Shown: one piece after another, positions 46,930 to 52,534 of the stretch
Position numbering within the stretch: the first letter of the stretch is position 1
Layout of the letters: the number at the start of each line of letters is the position of its first letter
From: Caryophanales bacterium UBA1624
GTDB taxonomy: Bacteria; Bacillota_I; Bacilli_A; RFN20; CAG-826
Assembly (NCBI GenBank): GCA_002321395.1
Contig: DCMK01000068.1
Location: 1-52,534 of the forward strand
Length of the DNA stretch: 52,534 nucleotides
Direction: 5' to 3'
The notes under the pieces: model-generated
Databases searched by the model: none
What the model was told of the DNA's origin: nothing
The model's input: only the letters and a program-made list of their open reading frames with translations
Position numbers and translations under genes: made by a program

Positions 46930-48925
46930 CGTCCAAGGGTATGAGCGCAGAAATTTTGAACTGAAGGCCCCCTTCGCTCCGACCGGAGATCAGCCGGCCG
47001 CCATCGCGAAACTGCTGGATGGAGTGAAACAAGGGAAGCAAGTCCAAGTCGTTTTGGGTGCGACCGGGACCGGGAAAACCTTCACCGATGCGAACGTGAT
47101 CGCGGCGTTGAACCGCCCGACTTTGGTTATGGTTCACAACAAGACCTTGGCAAGCCAACTTTATGGTGAGTTCAAGGAGCTTTTCCCCAACAACCGGGTG
47201 GAGTATTTCATCTCGAACTTTGATTTCTACCAGCCGGAAGCCTATATTCCGAAAACCGATACCTACATCGATAAAAACGCCGTTATGAACGAGGAAATCG
47301 ACATGATGCGCACCTCGGCGATGAATTCCGTCCTCTCCCGCAGCGACACGATCGTCGTCGCTTCGGTCGCTGCGATTTATGGCCTTAGCGATCCGGCGGA
47401 ATACCAAGGCCTCATTTTTGAAATCCGGCAAGGAGAAGAACTCGACCGAAAAGGCCTTTATCGGCAACTTTTGGAAGCGCAGTATACGAGGAATAACCTC
47501 GAATTGAAGCCTGGGACTTTCCGCGTGCGTGGGGACGTGATCGACATCGCCCCGGCGACCCACGATTACTATATCCGCATCGATTGCTTTGGGGATGAAG
47601 TCGAATCCATCGCCCAAGTCGATTCCATCACCGGAGAAGTGCAAAGGACGTTTTCGACTTATCCGATTTTCCCCGCCTATGACCACGCTTCTACGAGAGC
47701 CCGCATCGAAAAGGCGTGCAAGAGCATTCAAGAAGAATTGGAAGATCGTTTGGCCTATTTCCGCAAAGAAGGGAAACTCTTGGAGGCGGAACGCCTCGAG
47801 ATGAGGACCCGTCAGGATATCGAAAGCATGCTGGAGTTCGGGCGTTGCCCCGGGATTGAGAATTATTCTCGCCACATCGATGGCCGAAAAGAAGGGCAGA
47901 GGCCTTATACCTTAATGGACTATATGCCGAAGGACTTCCTTCTTTTGGTCGATGAGTCCCACGTTACGTTCCCGCAAATCCGGGGGATGTATAACGGGGA
48001 TCGGGCAAGGAAGATGACCCTGGTCGAATATGGCTTCCGCTTGCCGAGCGCGTTGGACAACCGCCCATTGAATTTCCAGGAATTCGAATCCTTGATGCCT
48101 TCGACCGTGATCTGCACTTCCGCGACCCCCGGGGATTATGAAATGGATCGGTGCGGGCATGAAGTGGTGGAGCAGATCATCCGCCCCACGGGGCTTTTGG
48201 ACCCAGAGATTTCCGTCCGACCCAGCGAAGGGCAAATCGACGATCTTCTTTTCGAAATCAAAGACCGCATCGCGAAGGGAGAAAGGGTGATGATCGTCAC
48301 TCTGACCATCAAAATGGCCGAAGACCTCACTTCGTTCTTAAAAGACCGCGGGATCAAAGTCACCTATCTCCACAATGAAACGAAAACATTGGAACGGACT
48401 GAGATTATTTATCAGCTGCGAAAAGGGAAATACGACGTGTTGGTCGGCATCAATTTGCTCCGTGAGGGGCTTGATATCCCAGAGGTCTCCTTGATTGCCA
48501 TCCTCGATGCGGACAAGGAGGGCTTCCTCCGTTCCACCCGTTCCCTCATTCAGATCATTGGTCGCGCGGCTAGAAACGCGCATGGGAAAGTCGTGATGTA
48601 TGCCGATGTGGTCAGCGATTCCATGAAAGAGGCCATCGAAGAAACCAACCGCCGAAGGAGCATCCAACAAGCCTACAACGAAGAAAACGGGATCGTCCCG
48701 ACCACGATTATCAAGCCAATCACCCCGCCACTTCACAATACCGGGGACGAAAGCCTTGCGTTGGCTGAACAAAATGGGGCGAAGCTTTCCCAAAAGGAAT
48801 TGGAACGCCGCGTCGCCGATTTGGAAAAGCAGATGAAATCGGCTGCGAAGGCTTATGATTTTGAACGGGCCGCGGAGCTTCGCGATCTGCTCTTCGAGGC
48901 AAGGGCCGAGTTGGAGGAACGATGA
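46922..48925 (+). CDS. uvrB: UvrABC system protein B
   Basis: Damage-verifying helicase-like subunit of nucleotide excision repair. The 667 residues show PTGDQPAAI, Walker A GATGTGKT (46-53), the beta-hairpin region (ISNFDFYQPEAYIP, YIDKNAVMNEEIDMMR), the LLVDESHVT box, NLLREGLDIPEVSL and LIQIIGRAARN. A C-terminal UVR domain (ELERRVADLEKQMKSAA) binds UvrC. uvrA, the common neighbour, is not in this window. Overlaps the HAD gene by four bases. Confidence 0.97.
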   Translation: MSDVQGYERRNFELKAPFAPTGDQPAAIAKLLDGVKQGKQVQVVLGATGTGKTFTDANVIAALNRPTLVMVHNKTLASQLYGEFKELFPNNRVEYFISNFDFYQPEAYIPKTDTYIDKNAVMNEEIDMMRTSAMNSVLSRSDTIVVASVAAIYGLSDPAEYQGLIFEIRQGEELDRKGLYRQLLEAQYTRNNLELKPGTFRVRGDVIDIAPATHDYYIRIDCFGDEVESIAQVDSITGEVQRTFSTYPIFPAYDHASTRARIEKACKSIQEELEDRLAYFRKEGKLLEAERLEMRTRQDIESMLEFGRCPGIENYSRHIDGRKEGQRPYTLMDYMPKDFLLLVDESHVTFPQIRGMYNGDRARKMTLVEYGFRLPSALDNRPLNFQEFESLMPSTVICTSATPGDYEMDRCGHEVVEQIIRPTGLLDPEISVRPSEGQIDDLLFEIKDRIAKGERVMIVTLTIKMAEDLTSFLKDRGIKVTYLHNETKTLERTEIIYQLRKGKYDVLVGINLLREGLDIPEVSLIAILDADKEGFLRSTRSLIQIIGRAARNAHGKVVMYADVVSDSMKEAIEETNRRRSIQQAYNEENGIVPTTIIKPITPPLHNTGDESLALAEQNGAKLSQKELERRVADLEKQMKSAAKAYDFERAAELRDLLFEARAELEER

Positions 48926-49545
48926 TGAAACCCTTTTCCGCTTATCTTTTCGACTTTGATGGCACGCTTTTCGATACCCGGGAATCGCTTCTTCCGGTTT
49001 GGCATTATGCGTTTGAAAAAGTTGGGATTTACGGGATTTCAAGCGAGCTTTGCGAAGAATTCATGCATCATCCTTTGATGTATGCGGCCGAAAAAACCGG
49101 AGTGAAGGACGTTCCTGCTTTCTTTCAGGCGGTTTTGGAATCTCTGGATTTTCCCGAGAACATCGCGTCCATCAAAATGTTCCCGGATACGGTCGCGGTT
49201 GTTTCGACGCTCTATCGGAAAAACCTTCCTTTGGGCATTGTGAGCAGCAATTTCTCCGGCCATATCCAAAAAACTTTGGTGAGCAAAGGCATGGAGTCTT
49301 ATTTTCAGGCTCTTTCCTGCTCAGACCAATACAAAAAGGGAAAGCCCGATGCGGAACCTTGCCTTTATTGCCTTAAGAAAATGGGTTTATCCCCCAGCAA
49401 AAGCATTTGCTACGTCGGCGATTCTTTGCAGGACGTCGAATGCGCTCAGCGCGCTGGTTTGGTGGGGATTTTGCTGGATCGGGAGAATAAGCATCCAGAC
49501 TTCCCCGGGCTGAAAATCGCCTCGCTTTATGAACTTGTTTTCTAG
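48922..49545 (+). CDS. HAD-superfamily hydrolase (PGP/beta-phosphoglucomutase-like, subfamily IA)
   Basis: A 207-residue phosphatase. Motif I is YLFDFDGTLFDT (D10, D12 nucleophile pair), motif II is in IVSSN, motif III the lysine in YKKGKPDAEP, and motif IV is CYVGDSLQDVECAQ. A four-helix cap lies between motif I and II. The ending GLVGILLDRENKHPDF is also typical. The substrate is unknown; phosphoglycolate, which arises during DNA repair, would fit the uvrB neighbour but this is inference. Last gene of the secA operon. Confidence 0.9.
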   Translation: MMKPFSAYLFDFDGTLFDTRESLLPVWHYAFEKVGIYGISSELCEEFMHHPLMYAAEKTGVKDVPAFFQAVLESLDFPENIASIKMFPDTVAVVSTLYRKNLPLGIVSSNFSGHIQKTLVSKGMESYFQALSCSDQYKKGKPDAEPCLYCLKKMGLSPSKSICYVGDSLQDVECAQRAGLVGILLDRENKHPDFPGLKIASLYELVF

Positions 49546-49574
49546 TTGTAACCTTTTTGGGAAAAGTCTATCCT
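49546..49574 (+). promoter_or_regulatory. secG promoter
   Basis: TTGTAA (49546-49551), 17-base spacer, TATCCT (49569-49574). AAGGAG (49591-49596) is six bases before the secG ATG. Confidence 0.6.
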
Positions 49575-49602
49575 TTATTAGCCTGTCAGAAAGGAGCCTT
49601 TT

Positions 49603-49899
49603 ATGAAATGGTATGACATCATCTTCGTCATTGTGTCCTTGATCGTCATCGTTTTGGCGTTGCTCCAAGGCGGGAAGTCCGAAGGCGCTTCTGGCGCCAT
49701 CACCGGCGGCGGTCTCAATGTTTTCGCGAAAACGAAGGAACGCGGTTCGGAAAAGGTCATTACGTATCTTACGTTTGGGTTCGCCGTTGTCTTCCTCTTC
49801 ATCGCCTTGCTCATCTCGGTCACAACGAAGAGCGGCAGCTCGGCGACGGACAGCTCCAGCGCCTCGCTGGAAGCGGCGATTCGCTTGCTCCCTTTCTAA
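49603..49899 (+). CDS. secG: Preprotein translocase subunit SecG
   Basis: Small SecYEG subunit of 98 residues. Two transmembrane helices (about 5-22 and 50-72) flank the conserved loop with LLQGGKSEGASGAITGG, the family signature. The extension after the second helix is Ser/Thr-rich and ends hydrophobic. It is a single-gene unit with its own promoter, Shine-Dalgarno sequence and terminator. Confidence 0.92.
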   Translation: MKWYDIIFVIVSLIVIVLALLQGGKSEGASGAITGGGLNVFAKTKERGSEKVITYLTFGFAVVFLFIALLISVTTKSGSSATDSSSASLEAAIRLLPF

Positions 49900-49915
49900 T
49901 AGGAAGAAAAGAAAC

Positions 49916-49941
49916 AAAACCGGGTTCCCCGGTTTTTCTTT
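49916..49941 (+). terminator. Intrinsic terminator after secG
   Basis: AAAACCGGG (49916-49924), loop TTC, CCCGGTTTT (49928-49936), followed by a T-rich run (TCTTTTT): nine pairs, a standard terminator. Confidence 0.9.
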
Positions 49942-49995
49942 TTGTTCGGTAAGGCCCCTTTGTCCCTTCCTTCTTTCCAAATTCTCTTTGGATGG

Positions 49996-50001
49996 TATTC
50001 T
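49996..50001 (+). promoter_or_regulatory. Likely extended -10 box of folD
   Basis: TGGTATTCT, with the hexamer ending seven bases before the folD ATG. There is no room for a Shine-Dalgarno sequence, so a leaderless mRNA is likely. No convincing -35 is present. Confidence 0.4.
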
Positions 50002-50008
50002 TTTCATC

Positions 50009-50806
50009 ATGGAAATCACCGAATTTGTTTCTGCGAGGAAAGCGGCTTTGAGGAAGAAAATCCAAAGCATGGATCGCCCTCCCCATTTGATGATCGTCTT
50101 GGCCAACGATGATCCTGCATCGGCTTCTTATGACCGGGGGAAGATGAAGGACGGGGGTGAAATCGGCGCGGTGGTGGAAATGACGAAGCTTGATCCTTCC
50201 GTCTCCGAAGGGGAGCTTTTAGCGAAGATCGACGAATTCAACGAAGATCCCGAGATCGATGGAATCATCGTTCAGCTCCCTTTGCCGAAGCACATCTCCG
50301 AAGAAAAAGTCAAAAAGGCCGTTAGCCCGGCCAAAGACGTCGATGGGTTCCACCCTTTATCTCCTTTTTATCCCTGCACGCCGTATGGGATCATCCTCTA
50401 CCTGGAACAAATCGGCTTTCCCTTCCGCGGGAAGAACGCGGTGGTTCTCGGCAGAAGCAACATCGTGGGGAAACCCATGGCTAAAATGCTGCTTAGCAAG
50501 GACTGTAACGTCACCGTTCTCCATAGCAAGACGAGCGAAGAGGATAAGGCATTTTATATTCGCCACGCCGACCTCATTGTGGTCGCGATTGGGCGTCAAG
50601 GTTTTTTGGACAATCGTTTCTCATACAAAAAGGATGCGGTTATCGTGGACGTCGGCATCAACCGCGGGGAGGATGGAAAACTTCATGGGGATGCGGTTCC
50701 CGGACTGCCGGTCGCGCTTCAAACCCCAGTTCCGAAAGGCGTTGGGTTGTTGACTCGCTTGGCTTTGATGGAAAACCTTGTAAAAGCTCACGAATTCAAG
50801 AGATAA
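50009..50806 (+). CDS. folD: Bifunctional methylenetetrahydrofolate dehydrogenase/cyclohydrolase
   Basis: Interconverts 5,10-methylene-, methenyl- and 10-formyl-tetrahydrofolate, supplying one-carbon units. The 265 residues contain SASYDRGKMKDGGEIG with the catalytic lysine, the QLPLPKHISEEKV motif, KDVDGFHP and the Rossmann segment VVLGRSNIVGKPMA. The ending PVPKGVGLLTRLALMENL is typical (the usual motif is PGGVGPMT; here PKGVGLLT). I chose ATG 50009 because the frame upstream is a shadow of secG. Length is slightly shorter than the usual 280-290. Confidence 0.94.
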   Translation: MEITEFVSARKAALRKKIQSMDRPPHLMIVLANDDPASASYDRGKMKDGGEIGAVVEMTKLDPSVSEGELLAKIDEFNEDPEIDGIIVQLPLPKHISEEKVKKAVSPAKDVDGFHPLSPFYPCTPYGIILYLEQIGFPFRGKNAVVLGRSNIVGKPMAKMLLSKDCNVTVLHSKTSEEDKAFYIRHADLIVVAIGRQGFLDNRFSYKKDAVIVDVGINRGEDGKLHGDAVPGLPVALQTPVPKGVGLLTRLALMENLVKAHEFKR

Positions 50807-50826
50807 AATTGACTTTTTGCAAAATA

Positions 50827-50849
50827 AAACCCCTGTTTTGTAGGGGTTT
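50827..50849. terminator. Bidirectional terminator between folD and the HdeD-like gene
   Basis: AAACCCCT (50827-50834), loop GTTTTGT, AGGGGTTT (50842-50849). On the minus strand the stem is followed by TATTTTG and on the plus strand by CTCGTTT. It separates two convergent genes; it works best for the minus-strand gene. Confidence 0.75.
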
Positions 50850-50854
50850 CTCGT

Positions 50855-51679
50855 TTATTGCTTTTCGCCCGGACTTTCTTTGCTTTCGATTTGAGGGACT
50901 TCGTGGTGCTCGATCTCTTGGACCTTCGCTTCGATGACCTTCGGCTCTTCCTCCGGTTTGGCATCTTGTTGCTTCTGCTTTTTTATCTTTGCCTTTTTTG
51001 GTTCTTTTTCTTTGGCTTCCCCGTGCGAGGATGAAGCATTTGCCTCCTGGATGGATTCCTTCTTCGCGCGCTTCCTCCAAGAAAGGATGGTGATCGTCAT
51101 TTGCGCCAAAGCGGCGATGGCGAGGACGGACCCCGTGAGAATCAAAGAGATGCGGAATTTGCTTTCGGAGTTGACGTTGTAAACGACGATGAGGAAGATC
51201 CCGACGCCAATCAAAATCGCGCCGAAGATGATCTCCAAAACTGGCATGAAGATCTTCTCGTTTTCTTTGCGGCAAATCGCCAGGATGGAAAAGATCAGGA
51301 ACAGCGTCCCAATGACGATCATCCCAATGGCCATGAAGTACACCATTGCATCGATGAATGTGTTTTTGATGACAAGCATCATGACGACGCCAAGCGTGAT
51401 TTCAAATCCACCGATGAGCATGATGGATTCTTCCGTCCTTTCCTGTTGCTTCAAAAAGCTCATGATGATGCGGAGGAGCCCGTCGAGAATGACGAAGCTC
51501 GCGACGGAGTAAGTCAAAATATCCTGGATATTTTTCGGAAATTCGCCGTTTTCGGCTTTGGCGATGCATCCGAAGACGATCGCGAGGACTCCAGCCACCA
51601 GGAGAATGGTGGCTTCGGCGACGTTCCACACAGTCCAAAATCTCAAGGCGATTTTTTGTTTTTGTTTGGCTTCTTCCAT
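50855..51679 (-). CDS. HdeD-like (DUF308) membrane protein with charged tail
   Basis: A 274-residue protein with six predicted transmembrane helices in the first 200 residues, arranged in three helix pairs with short loops as in the HdeD/DUF308 family (for example ILLVAGVLAIVFG, LIGGFEITLGVVMML, EIIFGAILIGVGIFLI). Residues 202-274 form a cytoplasmic Lys/Glu/Gln-rich tail. Function unknown; HdeD itself is linked to acid stress. AAAGGGAAG precedes the ATG by about five to eight bases. The match is by pattern, so the family name is tentative. Confidence 0.7.
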   Translation of the reverse strand: MEEAKQKQKIALRFWTVWNVAEATILLVAGVLAIVFGCIAKAENGEFPKNIQDILTYSVASFVILDGLLRIIMSFLKQQERTEESIMLIGGFEITLGVVMMLVIKNTFIDAMVYFMAIGMIVIGTLFLIFSILAICRKENEKIFMPVLEIIFGAILIGVGIFLIVVYNVNSESKFRISLILTGSVLAIAALAQMTITILSWRKRAKKESIQEANASSSHGEAKEKEPKKAKIKKQKQQDAKPEEEPKVIEAKVQEIEHHEVPQIESKESPGEKQ

Positions 51680-51707
51680 AAATCTTCCCTTTCCTTTTCC
51701 TTGCTTT

Positions 51708-51715
51708 AGTATAGT
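51708..51715. promoter_or_regulatory. Overlapping divergent -10 boxes
   Basis: AGTATAGT reads TATACT on the minus strand (51713-51708, towards the HdeD-like gene) and TATAGT on the plus strand (51710-51715, towards the aminopeptidase). The two promoters share bases, so they cannot be used at the same time. Confidence 0.35.
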
Positions 51716-51732
51716 CGGGAAAGGGTCGGGAT

Positions 51733-52534
51733 ATGAAGAAAACTATCTTAAAAGAATACGCGAAACTTCTAGTCGTTTCCGGATTGGCCTTAAAGAAGGG
51801 GCAAAACGTCGTGATTCAGGCCAATTGCGATCAAGAGGATTTCGTTTCCCTGGTTGTCGAACAGTGCTATTCGGCCGGAGCGAACCGGGTTTTCGTCCGT
51901 TGGAACTCGCAGAAGGTTGGGCGGGTCGCCTATAAGAAAGCAAAACAAAAAGCATTGGAAGAAGTCCTTCCTTTCGAAGAAGCGGAAGAGGCGTGGAAGA
52001 GCGAGGATCTACCTTGCTCCCTGTGGATCGATTCCGATGATCCGGACGGGAACCGTGGGGTTGACGCGAACAAAGTCGCTTCGATCCGAGCGGCTCGTTA
52101 TCACGTTTTGGGGAAGTACAAGGAGGCGCGCGAGAACCGTTATCAGTGGTGCATTGCCGGAGCGGCTTCTCCGGAGTGGGCCAAAAAGGTTTTCCCGGGC
52201 CTTAGGAAATCTTTGGCCGTCGAAAAACTTTGGGAGGCGATCCTTTTGACTTCGCGAGCCCAAGATGGGAAAGGGATCGAGAACTGGGAAAAGCACAACA
52301 CGGAACTGAAGAAGCGCTGCGCTTATTTGAATTCGCTTCGTTTGAAGGAGTTGCATTATACCTCTTCTAATGGCACGGATTTGAGGGTCGGTTTGATCCC
52401 TGGGGTGAATTTTCAAGGAGGCGGGGAGAAAACCAAAGGCGGCGATTTCGAATTTCAGCCGAACATCCCATCCGAAGAATGCTTCACTTCCCCCAGAAAA
52501 GGGGAAGCGGAAGGGGTCGTTTATAGCGCGAAGC
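51733..52534 (+). CDS. M29 family aminopeptidase (AmpS/PepS-like), N-terminal part
   Basis: The frame is open from ATG 51733 to the window end (267 codons), so the C terminus lies outside. It starts MKKTILKEYAKLLVVSGLALKKGQNVVIQ, the usual opening of M29 metallo-aminopeptidases, and contains RWCIAGAASP-like context (YQWCIAGAASPEWAKKVFP), the TSSNGTDLRVGL strand and PSEECFTSPRK, where the family's first metal-binding glutamate lies. The enzyme removes N-terminal amino acids from peptides in the cytoplasm with two metal ions. No clear Shine-Dalgarno sequence is seen apart from AAAGGG thirteen bases upstream of the ATG. Confidence 0.9.
   Translation, partial: MKKTILKEYAKLLVVSGLALKKGQNVVIQANCDQEDFVSLVVEQCYSAGANRVFVRWNSQKVGRVAYKKAKQKALEEVLPFEEAEEAWKSEDLPCSLWIDSDDPDGNRGVDANKVASIRAARYHVLGKYKEARENRYQWCIAGAASPEWAKKVFPGLRKSLAVEKLWEAILLTSRAQDGKGIENWEKHNTELKKRCAYLNSLRLKELHYTSSNGTDLRVGLIPGVNFQGGGEKTKGGDFEFQPNIPSEECFTSPRKGEAEGVVYSAK

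Noticed and set aside
49718..50008. N-terminal extension of folD
   Set aside because: The extension lies over secG and its terminator in another frame and is Arg-rich; FolD homology begins at 50009.
1..52534. CRISPR arrays, insertion sequences, prophage or integrase genes
   Set aside because: No regularly spaced repeats, transposase or integrase motifs were found; the window is all core-genome type genes.

Overview
The window carries the tightly packed core genome of a bacterium from the Firmicutes/Bacilli side of the tree, possibly an uncultured relative of Mollicutes or Erysipelotrichia. The evidence is gene content and order: pcrA-ligA-gatCAB, dnaX-ebfC-recR-tmk-holB-ricT-rsmI, prfA-prmC-tsaC/rpiB, comFA-comFC and secA-prfB-yitT-uvrB, plus a DUF1836 protein. 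TGA is a normal stop codon: many genes end in TGA and an RF2 gene is present, so this is not a Mycoplasma-type genetic code. Base composition looks moderately GC-rich by eye, which is high for that lineage. Genes are packed with very short gaps, and at least twelve start/stop pairs overlap in the ATGA arrangement. No stretch longer than about 300 bases lacks a gene. I saw no tRNA, rRNA, CRISPR, insertion sequence or prophage.

Layout. 1-3467: the 3' end of asnS, then five small membrane proteins of unknown function on both strands. 3694-13043: DNA repair and replication (pcrA, ligA), the tRNA amidotransferase gatCAB, a DUF1836 protein and galE. 13208-14716: a membrane protein with four YegP-type repeats. 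14862-17766: copper homeostasis (csoR, and copA fused to copZ). 17783-18967: an M24 peptidase. 19035-21544: a GH2 glycosidase and a HAD phosphatase. 21705-25834: polyamine synthesis, where one gene fuses an arginine decarboxylase to an agmatine deiminase, followed by aguB and mntP. 25879-31083: patatin-like lipase, RluA-type pseudouridine synthase and a very large YfhO-like membrane protein. 31085-37434 (minus strand): the dnaX-to-rsmI replication and repair operon. 37528-42302: prfA, prmC, a TsaC-RpiB fusion, comFA and comFC. 42372-49545: secA, prfB with a programmed frameshift, a YitT protein, uvrB and a HAD phosphatase. 49603-52534: secG, folD, an HdeD-like membrane protein and a partial M29 aminopeptidase.

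How it works together. Most genes are housekeeping (translation fidelity, replication and repair, protein export). The distinctive parts are three gene fusions that merge neighbouring steps or partners. The first is arginine decarboxylase with agmatine deiminase, which with AguB would give a complete arginine-to-putrescine route from two genes. The second is the copper pump with its chaperone. The third is threonylcarbamoyl-AMP synthase with ribose-5-phosphate isomerase B. The second and third keep a good Shine-Dalgarno sequence and an in-frame ATG at the junction, so the downstream part could also be made alone.

A second theme is gene expression. Many first genes of operons have a -10 box (often GGTAWAAT) only 6-11 bases before the start codon and no Shine-Dalgarno sequence, which suggests widespread leaderless mRNAs. 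First genes with a -10 box further upstream do have a Shine-Dalgarno sequence. Several promoters also contain perfect inverted repeats that look like operators.
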